Shown here: one piece after another, positions 14,820-24,518 of the stretch
How positions within the stretch are numbered: position 1 is the first letter of the stretch
Layout of the letters: each line of letters opens with the position of its first letter
Translations under genes and position numbers: made by a program
Notes under the pieces: generated by a model
What the model saw: the letters and a program-made list of their open reading frames with translations, nothing else
Database searches by the model: none
Told to the model about the DNA's origin: nothing
From: a virus
Strand: one strand, 5' to 3'
IMG/VR virus record: IMGVR_UViG_3300008107_007316
Location: 1-62,872 of that record
DNA length: 62,872 nucleotides

Positions 14820-17141
14820 TTATTTAATTGATGATGATGTTGGTGTATTTGTTGGGGTTTCCGTAACTGTAGGTGTACTCGTAATAGTGTTTGTTGGGCT
14901 GTTGGTTGGGGTGGTAGTTACTGTTGGTGTTTCTGTCACGGTTGATGTCGGAGTATTTGTTGGAGTTACAGTTGGTGTTATTGTGTTAGTTGGTGTTGGT
15001 GTCGGACTAAATGGTAAATCTTCAAACGTGGTAAAAGTATTTACCGTATAATATACTTCCTCATTATATGTAACGCTAAAATTATCAAATTGTGACTCAA
15101 ATGTTAATAGTTCGTAATCAATATCGCTATAATAAAAAGCAGAACCATAAAGATTACCACTTGGTATATTTATAGCTGATTTAATCTCAATTGTATCTCC
15201 CGAAACAACATAAAGGTAATTTGTGAAATAAAGTAAAATATCATAATCTAAAGGTTCTTCAATTGATAAATTATAAAAACAATTTACAGATCCAGGAACA
15301 TAAGATGCAAATAATTCAAAATTCACAACACTTGATTGGAATGAATCAGAACATATAGAAAGTAATGATCCATTAGTTCCACCGTTACCACTAATATTAA
15401 GTGATGTAAAAGGTAATGAATTTTGTATTAGGAATTTACCCCCACCTCCCGTTATTGGTGCTCCCGCACCTGAAAGAATAGTATTACCAACTATAGTGGT
15501 AAAACAATTTACAGATGATAAAATTAATGGTATACCAGTACCTGTGTTAGTGGTTAAAATAAAATCTTCATTTGTCATCATTCCTGTTGCACTAATAAAA
15601 ATAATGATGTTATTAACAGGAGAACTAAAATTCATTGTATACAAAAATGATCCGCTTGATCCTAACCATTTTGAGTTAATAGGTGTTGTTACACTACCAC
15701 AACTTGTAAATGGACCAACAGTATATGTTGAAACACTACCCGTAAATGATTCCGTTATTGTTATACCATTTAATGTTGTTGGAGGTACTACACTTGTAAG
15801 ACAATTTAAAACTGGTAATGGAGTAAAAGTTGGAGTTGGCGTTGGGGTTGGGGTTAATAATGCAGGAATAATAGAATCTGTACAAATATCCATTATAGTA
15901 CCATTTATTCCGCCCGGACCTGCAACAGTTAATGTTGTAAATGGTGATGAATTACTTATTGTAAAAATACCGTTACCGTGTGAGTAATTACTTAAATATG
16001 GGGGGATTGTACCATCACATAAAGGTGATGATGTGTTTGCTGCTGTTATAGTATTCGCATTAATGGTTGCACAACAATACTGACAAGATGAAATCACTGG
16101 TGTCCCACTTCCCATATTTGTTGTAAACGTAAATGATTCTGCTTGAGGGGTTGCACCTGGGTTACTAGCGTTATATCCATATAATCTTATTACAATATCA
16201 TTAACGGGTACACTAAAAGTTAATGTGTAGGTAAATGGTTGACTCGGCATTCCGATATTACCCAACCAAACAGTTGATGTCGAACCAATTGGTGATGGAA
16301 GCGGACATAAATATCCGAAACCAAAATATGGAGTTATACCAATACTTCCGGTACTGGTTGCAGATATTGTTATACCATTATATAATACAGAATTACCTGA
16401 TTGAGGTAACAATCCTGCGGTTGTACAAGAAGCACAAATCGGTGTTGATGTTGGAGTTGGTGGAATATTTGTTGATGTTATAGTTGGTGTTGGAGTTTGA
16501 GTTGATGTTATAGTTGGTGTTGGAGTTTGAGTTGATGTTATAGTTGGTGTAATTGTATTCGTTGGTGTTGGAGGTGGGTCAGTTGAGGTCATTGTTGGAG
16601 TTACTGTTGGGGTTACCGTTGGGGTATTACTTGGTGGACAATAATTTTTAGTGTTACTTGGTGTTACTCTTGGTGTTTTTGTTGGTCTTGGTGTTTTACT
16701 TGGTTCAGGACAACCACATGGATTTGTACAAGTTGTACTTGGAGTTGGGGTATTTGTTGGAGTTATTGTTGGGGTTGATGTGGTTGTTGGTGTTGGAGTT
16801 GGTACCTTACAAGGATCTAAACTTGGAGTTGGTGTCATTGTAGGTGTTACGGTTGGTGTTTGAGTTCTTGTTATTGTTGGTGTTGGAGTTGGGGTAGGTG
16901 TTGGTCTTGGTACTTGTAAAATATTTGGACAATCTGTATTACAATTTCCATCATCACCTAAAACTAAAATTGTATATGTACCATATATTTCTCTTGGTGG
17001 AATTAATAATGATGCATCAAATAAATAAGGCAAGACAACATTACCTAAATTAATAACAACATTATCGTTATCAGGTTTAAATAATACCGTTGCAATTTCA
17101 CCGTTATAATTAATACTCCCTATTAATATAGTTTGACTCAT
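14820..17141 (-). CDS. Large virion protein with several Thr-Pro mucin-like linkers
   Basis: The product has 773 residues. Residues 1-80 are a small folded start (MSQTILIGSINYNGEIATVLF). A long TPTPT-type linker follows to about residue 235, with a Cys-containing piece (CTNPCGCPEPSKTPRPTKTP). Two related beta-rich repeats follow, about 236-415 and 430-590, each with a C-T-T or C-L-T start, an ITISAT/ITITES strand and an INGTIMDICTDS or TNGSLLSICSDS end; these look like two copies of one domain. After a further folded region a C-terminal TPTPTNTITPT linker of about 60 residues closes the protein. No named family. The gene is part of the minus-strand fibre cluster and is probably a receptor-binding or decoration protein. 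Confidence 0.7.
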   Translation of the reverse strand: MSQTILIGSINYNGEIATVLFKPDNDNVVINLGNVVLPYLFDASLLIPPREIYGTYTILVLGDDGNCNTDCPNILQVPRPTPTPTPTPTITRTQTPTVTPTMTPTPSLDPCKVPTPTPTTTSTPTITPTNTPTPSTTCTNPCGCPEPSKTPRPTKTPRVTPSNTKNYCPPSNTPTVTPTVTPTMTSTDPPPTPTNTITPTITSTQTPTPTITSTQTPTPTITSTNIPPTPTSTPICASCTTAGLLPQSGNSVLYNGITISATSTGSIGITPYFGFGYLCPLPSPIGSTSTVWLGNIGMPSQPFTYTLTFSVPVNDIVIRLYGYNASNPGATPQAESFTFTTNMGSGTPVISSCQYCCATINANTITAANTSSPLCDGTIPPYLSNYSHGNGIFTISNSSPFTTLTVAGPGGINGTIMDICTDSIIPALLTPTPTPTPTFTPLPVLNCLTSVVPPTTLNGITITESFTGSVSTYTVGPFTSCGSVTTPINSKWLGSSGSFLYTMNFSSPVNNIIIFISATGMMTNEDFILTTNTGTGIPLILSSVNCFTTIVGNTILSGAGAPITGGGGKFLIQNSLPFTSLNISGNGGTNGSLLSICSDSFQSSVVNFELFASYVPGSVNCFYNLSIEEPLDYDILLYFTNYLYVVSGDTIEIKSAINIPSGNLYGSAFYYSDIDYELLTFESQFDNFSVTYNEEVYYTVNTFTTFEDLPFSPTPTPTNTITPTVTPTNTPTSTVTETPTVTTTPTNSPTNTITSTPTVTETPTNTPTSSSIK
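16471..16550 (-). repeat. 30-base tandem repeat, 2.7 copies
   Basis: GTTGATGTTATAGTTGGTGT is repeated at a 30-base step with identical flanks, coding for ITSTQTPTPT units in the linker. Confidence 0.85.
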
Positions 17142-17151
17142 CTTGTTTAAC

Positions 17152-17159
17152 TATAAATA
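17152..17159 (-). promoter_or_regulatory. Candidate late promoter element TATTTATA
   Basis: TATTTATA on the minus strand ends 10 bases before the ATG at 17141, followed by an A-rich leader with no Shine-Dalgarno. Confidence 0.65.
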
Positions 17160-17174
17160 CAATCTGAAATTATT

Positions 17175-20100
17175 TTATACAAAATAAGTTGGGTCAATTA
17201 TTACACCAGGGTTTGTACCTATTTTTTGATATATTACTGCTCCAGTTGTTACAAGTCGAATTTCAAAACTATTTGGATTATTAATGTCTGTCATATAAAC
17301 TCTGTAAGGTGTAAAGTCATATTCCCACCATTGAGATTCATTACCATTATTTGGGTCTATATTGTTATTAAAGGTCATCCATGGGAAATCACAAGTGGTT
17401 GCCGATAAACTTGGAATTATAGTTAATGGGGAACCAGAATATGGTAACGTTCTAGTTGAATAATAAGGTATATATAAAGACGCAGATCCAAATGGACCAT
17501 TTGGTGTTGTTGGGGTAGTTGCAAACATATATGATCTTGAATGGAAAGGATAATCATATCTTAATCCATTATTTGACACATCGTTAACGTTTGGTGCTGC
17601 AACCGAACCATTTATTGTATTAACATAATAATCCGCCATACCGTAACAACCATTACATGAGCTATTAGGATATTGATTTGTTATTGTTGCCATATTAATA
17701 GTCATTGTATACGCCCCAACACCTCCACCTATGGTTACAACTGAAGATGGGTGTATTGGGTAATTCACGACGGTATATTGGTTATCACCACAACTACTAC
17801 TAATCGATAATGGTTTTAAATGTCTTAATTCAATATATTGATAGTAATTTATGTTACTAGGTGTCGGAGGAGTTGGTACCCACCCTACAATAATATTATT
17901 TAAAGTGTAAATATATGAATTATAATAAGTGTCTCTATCAATAATTGACGAACAAGTTATTGTTATTATAGACCCTGTTTTATTAAGTGTAATTGTGTTA
18001 TTAGGTGTTGTTTGGCAAGAAGTCGTCCACGCATTACCTCCACCATAACAAGTACCATTAAACGATAGTCCTATATTCCATGGATAATGACCCGCTAAAT
18101 TATAATAAGTTGATCTTGTAAAACTACCATTGGAGTTTGGCCATATGAATGTTGGTAAATTTGGATTAATCACAGAATGCATATATTTGAATATGTCTTC
18201 ATTTGTATATGTTGGGCATCCAATAATATTGGCCTGTATCTGTAATTCATTACAAGCATTAACAGATGAAGATAACGTTGATGCCGAAATTTTAAAAGGT
18301 GTGTAATTTTCCAAACAAGAAACACAATCAAAATTTTCAAGACAAGTAAAATATAAATCCCAACTTGTGTTATTTGTTGACGTATTTGGTATAACCTCTA
18401 AAATTAAATAATCACCACTATTGATAATAAAGTTTGTTAAATTAATTGGTTTTGCATAATATGTTGTATTATAAGAACTTGGTATTCTTTTAGGTACTGT
18501 TGTATCTCTAAAATCATTTCCGTTTGGAACGTTAACACCCGTCTCTAAATATTCAACAACAATAGGTGAGTTATAGTTTGATCCATCCGCATTAACAAAT
18601 GTTATTTTTAATGTGTCAAATATTGCCTCACCTTTCATTGCAAACGCAAAATAAGGTTGGGTTGGGTCTAAAGCAAATGTTGTTGACAATGTTCCAGGTG
18701 TTACTATAGATCCCGGTGCCGTTGTATAAGTTTTTCTACATTTATAATGTCCAACTTCAGTACAGTTTTGACAACTAAATGACTCAACATTAATATCAAG
18801 ATTAGTAAAGCAATTTAAATTTGCTGCGGTTGTCCCACTTAACCCTGTTGATGTGTAAGTTGTTCCAGCAATTACAATCGCTTGTAAAATAGGCGTGTAT
18901 TGACCGGCTGGCAATGGAGGTGATGATGGTCCTGTTAATGGATGGGTAACTGTATATGTTGTATATCCAGCAATTGGAGGCCCGAACCCTGAAACTAATT
19001 GAATAACCGAATTTGAATCGTACCAATAAATAACATAAGACGTAATAGATCCACATCCACCTGTTATACTACCAACAACTAATTGACCAACTGTGTTTGA
19101 ACTAAATGTATCAAATCCTAAACCACAAGGAGGTCCACATAAATTTTCACCAAATACTTGAGATGCTGTTGGGGTTGGTGTGTTTGTTGGTGTTACGGTA
19201 GGGGTTAATGTGTTTGTTGGTGTTACGGTAGGGGTTATTGTATTGGTTGGAGTTGGAGTTGGGGTTGTGTCAATAACATTATATTCAAAATCATTCACAT
19301 CGCAAACAACAGGATTACAATCGGGACAATCAGGATCAAACATACTAAATCTATCTTTTAAGATTTTAAAATTATGTTTTATCTCAGGTGCGGTTAGAGG
19401 GTCCACGTACATTCTAAATTGTGAAATTCCTCCCTCAAATGTCCCACCAAAATTTTGTTCTAATAGTATATTTGTTTTCATTCCTGCAAATGTTGTTCCG
19501 CTTAGAACATTAACAGGGAATGATTCGGGATCTTGAATATAATCTGTATAAGGTAAAGTACAAGAAGAGAAAATTAAATTTTCGTGTAGTCCTTGTGTAC
19601 CTCCACCCCAAGAAATATTAAATGGAACACCAATCTGCCTTTCTTTATCTGTGTCTAATGGTCTTGGAATAATTTCTTCAAAATTCTCAATAGTAAAGAA
19701 CGGTTTTCCATTTACGTAGATTTTTAATCTACCCATTCTAAATTCTAAATCATTTAACCATTTTTGGTTAAGTTTAACTAATTCTATTGTTTCAGGATCA
19801 ATACTACAATTTTCGTGAGTGTATGGAGGTTTTATTAATTTAGTGGTATCATTTACTAACGAATCTAAATATTTAATTTCGGTGATATCACCTAAACCAC
19901 CCCTCCATTGTAAATCACAAGTATCTAACCAAGTATACCTTCTCCATACAACATCTACCATCAACCATTTTTCTAAATCAAAAAATGTATCGCATTTTGT
20001 TAAACAATAATCATAAATTCCGTTTGGAGAGCAATACGTATCAAATGTATAACCTGTCATCTGAGTTACTCCTGTTGTTGAACAACTTCCTGTTGTTACA

Positions 20101-21482
20101 CAATCTCCCGTAAATCTTAAAACTTTAACACATATTTTTGGATTTCTTGGATCTCCTGAAAATTTAACAGAAAACGCATTAGAAAGTGAATCCCATAATG
20201 GGTCTTTTTCACACGTATCTTCTATTGAAGTATATCCTGTGGTTGCACAAGTAATACAATCAATACATTCATCACACGTATCACAATCAGGACATTCATG
20301 TTCACATACCGGTGTGGTTTCACAATACACAGGTGAAGGTGTTGGAGTTGGAGTTGGTGTGGGGGTTGGTTCACAAGGTTTACATAATAATGGTACAATT
20401 GGCATTGGTGTTGGGGTAACTCCCGTTATTAATGCACATGGGTGAGTTTTACATTCCCATCCACAAGTACCACAAGGTTCTTCTCCACAATCACAACCAC
20501 AATAACGTTTTTGTTCTTTACAAACATCACAACCATAATTTAGATGGTAATCGTGAATTCCATCAACCGACCTTGGTGGGTACACAAAAATACATCTACT
20601 ATTTGTTACACCTGTATTACAACAAGCACAAGTCACTAAACAATCCGCCAATCCCGAAGTTACTCTTGTGTAACCTGTAAAGCATTTTGGGTGTCCATCT
20701 GCGTGATGATAAAATTTATTTTCGGCTCTTGTCCCTAAATAAAAGAATGTATTTTTATTATCAGGATAAATTTCATTTAATGTTGTATCTCCCGAACCAG
20801 GAATTCTATCATTAACAATTCTTGGTTTTAATAACATTTCTACCGACCAACCTTTGTTGGTTCTTTCTGGTAAAGCCTCGTAATCATATCCAAATAATTT
20901 ATAAAATCCTTGATAAAACCCACCATATAACTTATGGTATTTACCAACGTTAGGTTCCACAGCACTTTCAATTTCATATAAAGTATTTTTTGGAATCCCT
21001 GAAAATCTATTATATTGTGAAGTATATCCCGTAACTTGGAACATCTTCATTCTTCTATCAAAATATGTTCTTTGGAATTTTTCGGTTTGATTAAATAATC
21101 CATTTGTAAATGTGATTGTTTGACCCACCAATGATGTGACTAAACCATTATCCATTCCGACTAATCCTATATCACAAGCACTCTGAGCACTAAAACAAGT
21201 CAAATCCAAATTATCGGGGTTATAATAATTTTCTGATACAACTAAATTTCTATAATCATATTGACCATATGTTAGTGTTAAATTTTGTGTGGTATTTGAA
21301 CTATTAAGGTCATAATAAACAGGTAATCTATTTCCGTATGTTTGGGCAATAAGATATGGTGAGAACACAACCTCTTGGTTGTAATCCACCTCATCAGACG
21401 ATAAGGACATATCTGAAGTATCTAAAGCGAAACTTATTTTTAGTTTCGGATACACATATTGATTAATGTTCTGTTGTGCCAT
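17175..21482 (-). CDS. Very large Cys-rich virion protein with lectin-like region
   Basis: The start is set at 21482 (MAQQNINQYVYPKLK). An in-frame ATG at 21503 exists, but the promoter-like TATTTATT lies between the two, so the longer form is unlikely. The protein has about 1435 residues. Residues 1-280 are folded and aromatic-rich. Residues about 280-430 are packed with CxxC-type pairs (CGCDCGEEPCGTCGWEC, CEHECPDCDTCDECIDC) broken by a TPTPTP linker. Residues about 430-740 resemble a concanavalin/LamG-like sandwich (RLKIYVNGKPFFTIENFEE, FNISWGGGTQGLHEN, GGISQFRMYVDP). A second Thr-Pro linker near 760-800 leads to a long C-terminal part with further Cys pairs. Related proteins are frequent in environmental phages as predicted tail fibres; the role is inferred from that and the neighbours. 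Confidence 0.75.
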   Translation of the reverse strand: MAQQNINQYVYPKLKISFALDTSDMSLSSDEVDYNQEVVFSPYLIAQTYGNRLPVYYDLNSSNTTQNLTLTYGQYDYRNLVVSENYYNPDNLDLTCFSAQSACDIGLVGMDNGLVTSLVGQTITFTNGLFNQTEKFQRTYFDRRMKMFQVTGYTSQYNRFSGIPKNTLYEIESAVEPNVGKYHKLYGGFYQGFYKLFGYDYEALPERTNKGWSVEMLLKPRIVNDRIPGSGDTTLNEIYPDNKNTFFYLGTRAENKFYHHADGHPKCFTGYTRVTSGLADCLVTCACCNTGVTNSRCIFVYPPRSVDGIHDYHLNYGCDVCKEQKRYCGCDCGEEPCGTCGWECKTHPCALITGVTPTPMPIVPLLCKPCEPTPTPTPTPTPSPVYCETTPVCEHECPDCDTCDECIDCITCATTGYTSIEDTCEKDPLWDSLSNAFSVKFSGDPRNPKICVKVLRFTGDCVTTGSCSTTGVTQMTGYTFDTYCSPNGIYDYCLTKCDTFFDLEKWLMVDVVWRRYTWLDTCDLQWRGGLGDITEIKYLDSLVNDTTKLIKPPYTHENCSIDPETIELVKLNQKWLNDLEFRMGRLKIYVNGKPFFTIENFEEIIPRPLDTDKERQIGVPFNISWGGGTQGLHENLIFSSCTLPYTDYIQDPESFPVNVLSGTTFAGMKTNILLEQNFGGTFEGGISQFRMYVDPLTAPEIKHNFKILKDRFSMFDPDCPDCNPVVCDVNDFEYNVIDTTPTPTPTNTITPTVTPTNTLTPTVTPTNTPTPTASQVFGENLCGPPCGLGFDTFSSNTVGQLVVGSITGGCGSITSYVIYWYDSNSVIQLVSGFGPPIAGYTTYTVTHPLTGPSSPPLPAGQYTPILQAIVIAGTTYTSTGLSGTTAANLNCFTNLDINVESFSCQNCTEVGHYKCRKTYTTAPGSIVTPGTLSTTFALDPTQPYFAFAMKGEAIFDTLKITFVNADGSNYNSPIVVEYLETGVNVPNGNDFRDTTVPKRIPSSYNTTYYAKPINLTNFIINSGDYLILEVIPNTSTNNTSWDLYFTCLENFDCVSCLENYTPFKISASTLSSSVNACNELQIQANIIGCPTYTNEDIFKYMHSVINPNLPTFIWPNSNGSFTRSTYYNLAGHYPWNIGLSFNGTCYGGGNAWTTSCQTTPNNTITLNKTGSIITITCSSIIDRDTYYNSYIYTLNNIIVGWVPTPPTPSNINYYQYIELRHLKPLSISSSCGDNQYTVVNYPIHPSSVVTIGGGVGAYTMTINMATITNQYPNSSCNGCYGMADYYVNTINGSVAAPNVNDVSNNGLRYDYPFHSRSYMFATTPTTPNGPFGSASLYIPYYSTRTLPYSGSPLTIIPSLSATTCDFPWMTFNNNIDPNNGNESQWWEYDFTPYRVYMTDINNPNSFEIRLVTTGAVIYQKIGTNPGVIIDPTYFV

Positions 21483-21491
21483 CTTTTTTTT

Positions 21492-21499
21492 AATAAATA
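21492..21499 (-). promoter_or_regulatory. Candidate late promoter element TATTTATT (leftward)
   Basis: TATTTATT on the minus strand, nine bases before the ATG at 21482. It is one half of a back-to-back pair with the element at 21512. Confidence 0.65.
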
Positions 21500-21511
21500 C
21501 CACTAACGAAG

Positions 21512-21519
21512 TATTTATT
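21512..21519 (+). promoter_or_regulatory. Candidate late promoter element TATTTATT (rightward)
   Basis: TATTTATT on the plus strand, 13 bases before the ATG at 21533. Only 12 bases separate it from the leftward element, giving a compact divergent promoter. Confidence 0.65.
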
Positions 21520-21532
21520 GTAAAAAATACTT

Positions 21533-22492
21533 ATGATGAGTAAAATAACTGACGAACTTAAAAAATATAAGAATGCCGCAACTAGCGAGGCAAAAGAAAC
21601 TAGATTGTTGGTAAAAATATTAATGTCGGCTGCAAAAGATTATAAAAAAGACAAGAAGTTTAAATTAGATGATGAGGACATACAATTTATTAAAGATCAA
21701 TCACAAGATCTTTTAAAATTAATTCCATTAATTGTTATTCAAATTTTACCCGGATCTACAATTGCAACTCCATTTATTGTTGAATTAAGTAAAAAATTAG
21801 GGATTAAACTGAATAGTAAAATACCTGAAAAACATAAAGAAAAAAAATCGGGAGGTGAGATTGATGAATTAGTGAATTCTGATGGGTCTATGATTGGTAA
21901 ATCAACTCCAATGTTAGATTTAGGTATGCACCCAAGAAAAACAATGGACCAAACGGTTATTGCCACAAGACAAACAAATAATCCTGCGGTAAGAGGTTAT
22001 AGAGTTTATTGGGGAGAATCTGAAGAAAAAGATGATGAAAAAATGTTAGATGAATATAATTTGAAGCCTACGTTTGCTTATGATGAAACAGAAGATGTTT
22101 CAACATATGACGAAGCGGATGAAGTATTAATTGATTTAGGAATAGAAGATGATTGTGAAAGACACGAAAGATTGGAAGTTTTAGGATTTGACCCCAATTT
22201 AGACAATCAATTAAAACAGGAAAAGAAAAGAGGAGAATGTAAAAAATGTTTTACTAAAAGAAGATTATCGGAATTAGAAAAACAAAAAATGAACAAAATG
22301 ATTGATGAAATTTTGATTGGTAAAAAAAATAATAATAATGATTTTGTAACAAAAACAAAAGAAGATGAGGATGAAGATAAATCTCCAATTAGTAAAATAT
22401 TAATGAGAAACATTGAATCTATAAAAAGAATTGCGGAAAAAGAAGGTATATCATTAAATAAACTATTGAAACATTTTAAAGAAAGTGAATAA
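21533..22492 (+). CDS. Conserved-type phage protein with possible LETM1-like segment
   Basis: The 319-residue protein starts MMSKITDELKKYKNAATSEAKE; the second ATG at 21536 is an equally good start. Residues about 50-90 contain a hydrophobic stretch, LLKLIPLIVIQILPGSTIA, followed by PFIVELSKKLGIKL. This arrangement is reminiscent of the LETM1 core (a Lys-Leu-Ile/Val-Pro segment), but the resemblance is weak and no ribosome-binding or channel role is claimed. The rest is highly charged, with a central acidic region and a Cys pair (GECKKCF) near residue 240. It leads a five-gene plus-strand operon and its end overlaps the next gene by eight bases. The promoter is the late-type element in front of it. 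Confidence 0.6.
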   Translation: MMSKITDELKKYKNAATSEAKETRLLVKILMSAAKDYKKDKKFKLDDEDIQFIKDQSQDLLKLIPLIVIQILPGSTIATPFIVELSKKLGIKLNSKIPEKHKEKKSGGEIDELVNSDGSMIGKSTPMLDLGMHPRKTMDQTVIATRQTNNPAVRGYRVYWGESEEKDDEKMLDEYNLKPTFAYDETEDVSTYDEADEVLIDLGIEDDCERHERLEVLGFDPNLDNQLKQEKKRGECKKCFTKRRLSELEKQKMNKMIDEILIGKKNNNNDFVTKTKEDEDEDKSPISKILMRNIESIKRIAEKEGISLNKLLKHFKESE

Positions 22493-22952
22493 AGAACTAT
22501 ATGGTAAGGTAATACCATTACCTAAAGAACTATTAGAATACCTACAACAATGTTTTGATCAGGTTCCTAATTCTGATGCTTCAGTAGAAGGACACAAAAG
22601 AAATGAGTTTTTAAGAGATAGAAAACAAGCAACTTTTCAACAGTTAGAAAGAATTGAAAATTGGTTTAACTATTATGACGGGGAAAAAGAATCCGCACCA
22701 TATATTTTAAATGGTGGTGACTATATGAGAAGTTGGGTAACTCAAACAATTGACGGATTAAGAAGAGGTACAACAACACCTGAAATCACAAATGATGTTA
22801 TGCCTGATGATGTTAATGATGATCTTATTGATGACATGGGATGGTTATCAAATATGAACAGAGATGTAAAATCACACAAAGATGTAAATGATGATATAAA
22901 AATCACAGAAGCCTTAAAAAGGATAAACGACATAATGAAAAAAATAATTTAA
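22485..22952 (+). CDS. Hypothetical phage protein
   Basis: A 155-residue protein that starts with GTG, overlapping the end of the preceding gene by eight bases, which implies translational coupling. It begins NKELYGKVIPLPKELLEYLQQCF and contains a helical, charged core (ERIENWFNYYDGEKESAPYILNGGDYMRSWV) and an Asp-rich stretch DVMPDDVNDDLIDDMGW. The final 40 residues are amphipathic. I recognise no named domain. The ILNGG-D-MRSWV segment is similar in style to small proteins in other T4-like phages of Bacteroidota, as far as memory goes. It could be a virion-associated or assembly factor; nothing in the sequence decides this. Confidence 0.6.
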   Translation: MNKELYGKVIPLPKELLEYLQQCFDQVPNSDASVEGHKRNEFLRDRKQATFQQLERIENWFNYYDGEKESAPYILNGGDYMRSWVTQTIDGLRRGTTTPEITNDVMPDDVNDDLIDDMGWLSNMNRDVKSHKDVNDDIKITEALKRINDIMKKII

Positions 22953-22953
22953 T

Positions 22954-23241
22954 ATGCCAGTTACAGAACCACTTAATTTTAGTCAACCGGATAATGAGTT
23001 GTCTCAAATTGCCGCACAACAAAGAGGGAAATTATTTCCAAAGAACGATTATAAAGATACGAATAAATACTCAGCAACTAACCCTGACGCAATTTCCGAT
23101 GGTGATGAGTTAGGAAAAGGTACTGGTGTATTTTTAGATACCGTTAATGGAGGATCCTCAGTAGATGTTCTTGAAAGAAAGAACGAAATAAAAATAAATG
23201 AATATCAACCAAATAAGCCTTACACAACTCCTTCGGCATAA
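22954..23241 (+). CDS. Hypothetical small phage protein
   Basis: A 95-residue protein (MPVTEPLNFSQPDNELSQIA) with no recognised domain. The composition is polar, with Gly, Asn, Asp and Lys and few hydrophobics (KGTGVFLDTVNGGSSVDVL), so it is probably extended or partly disordered and not membrane-bound. It is one base downstream of the previous gene, and its stop codon overlaps the ATG of the next gene by one base. This tight packing means it is translated as part of the operon. Confidence 0.6.
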   Translation: MPVTEPLNFSQPDNELSQIAAQQRGKLFPKNDYKDTNKYSATNPDAISDGDELGKGTGVFLDTVNGGSSVDVLERKNEIKINEYQPNKPYTTPSA

Positions 23242-23894
23242 TGAAACTTTACAATACTTTAAAAGATATTATTCTTGAGGTAGTTGCCGTTAATTCAGTT
23301 ACAGACACAATTAAAAAGAAACAAAAAATTGTGATATACTATGATGGCGATGAACCAGGAGGTAAAGGTTTGCGTTTAATTGAACCTGTATGTTTTGGGT
23401 ATAGTAAAGCAGATAACCCTGTTTTAAGGGCTTGGGATTTAGAAGGAGCATCTCACACCGCATATAAAGGGGAACAACCTTTACCAGGGTGGAGATTATT
23501 TAGGTTAGATAAAATATCAACTTATAAACCTTCGGGAGAAAACTTTGACACTCCTCGTCCGGGGTATAACCCAAGAGGGGATAGAAGTATGAACAGAGTT
23601 ATAATTAACGCTGTTTTTGATGAGGGGGTAGAACCAACAATAGAGAGTTCAATAAACGATATTGTAACTACTGTTGTAACCTCAATGATAAATAACATAA
23701 TTGAAAAAGAAGGTGAGGATTATTTGGTAAATGTTGATCTATCTAAAGCGGCAGAATCTTATAGACAAATTTATCAAGAATTAGAAAGAAGATTAAATAG
23801 AACATTAACACCTGAAGATAAAGAAAACTTCAGAAGTCAAATACAAGATTTAATTCGTCAATCACAAGATTTAGTAATAAATAATTTAAAATAA
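23241..23894 (+). CDS. WYL-domain-like protein
   Basis: A 217-residue protein. Residues about 20-100 read like a WYL domain: IVIYYDGDEPGGKGLRLIEP (an Ile-x-Tyr-Tyr strand and Arg-Leu-Ile-Glu-Pro), then AWDLEGASHTAYKGEQPLP, and GWRLFRLDKIS (the Arg-Leu-Phe-Arg-Leu-Asp-Lys-Ile signature). WYL domains are ligand- or nucleic-acid-sensing folds in transcription regulators and phage defence proteins. No helix-turn-helix precedes it. The second half (about 115-217) is a helical, charged tail with EDYLVNVDLSKAAESYRQ and a C-terminal coiled segment. In an operon with unknown small proteins it could be a regulator or a virion protein; many myoviruses carry such WYL proteins without known function. Confidence 0.7.
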   Translation: MKLYNTLKDIILEVVAVNSVTDTIKKKQKIVIYYDGDEPGGKGLRLIEPVCFGYSKADNPVLRAWDLEGASHTAYKGEQPLPGWRLFRLDKISTYKPSGENFDTPRPGYNPRGDRSMNRVIINAVFDEGVEPTIESSINDIVTTVVTSMINNIIEKEGEDYLVNVDLSKAAESYRQIYQELERRLNRTLTPEDKENFRSQIQDLIRQSQDLVINNLK

Positions 23895-23897
23895 AAT

Positions 23898-24494
23898 ATG
23901 GGAGCAGAACAAGATTTAATACAAAAATTAATGATCTCTAAACAAATTATGGACAAACATAATGGTATGAGTAGAAATCAATCTCAAGGTAATGTTTTAT
24001 CTTCACCTATGGTGGAAGAGTTTTCACCGGTACAAGGTACGTATAATATACCATCTGATGTATTATCTGAAACAAGTGCCGTACCAACTAAAATTAATAC
24101 AGAGTTACCAACATCAGATAGAATTCTTAATTCAAGATTACCTGATGAAATTAAAAAATTAATGATGGAACACCCAATACAACAACCTACAATGGGAGTT
24201 TCTACCGGTTCTGTTTTATCTAATGAACTAGTTGAGAAAGCTTCAAGATTAATGAATACAAATGCAAAAGGAGATTTACTACAACAACCAAATAGACCAC
24301 AACAACAAATAAATGAAAGTGTTCCAAATAGTAATAATTTAAAAAATATTATTAGAGAAACAATGGAAGAAGTTTTAAAAGAAAATGGTTTACTTGTTGA
24401 GTCGGAATCAAAAAGTAATGATCTTTTTAAATTTAGAGTTGGTGATCATATCTTTGAGGGTAAGATTGTTAGAGTTAAAAAAGTCGCAAAGTAA
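23898..24494 (+). CDS. Hypothetical phage protein, last gene of the operon
   Basis: A 198-residue protein without a named family. The N-terminal 150 residues are Gln-, Asn-, Ser- and Met-rich and look disordered (KHNGMSRNQSQGNVL). A helix with the pattern LKNIIRETMEEVLKENGLL follows near residue 150, and a short beta-rich domain closes the chain (DLFKFRVGDHIFEGKIVRVKKVAK). The segment IIRETMEEVLKE resembles the Ile/Leu-x-Glu helices seen at the start of the probable capsid-targeted proteins further right, but here it is internal. It ends 25 bases before an intrinsic terminator, so it closes the transcription unit. Confidence 0.55.
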   Translation: MGAEQDLIQKLMISKQIMDKHNGMSRNQSQGNVLSSPMVEEFSPVQGTYNIPSDVLSETSAVPTKINTELPTSDRILNSRLPDEIKKLMMEHPIQQPTMGVSTGSVLSNELVEKASRLMNTNAKGDLLQQPNRPQQQINESVPNSNNLKNIIRETMEEVLKENGLLVESESKSNDLFKFRVGDHIFEGKIVRVKKVAK

Positions 24495-24518
24495 CAGAAT
24501 CTATAATTTAATTTATTT

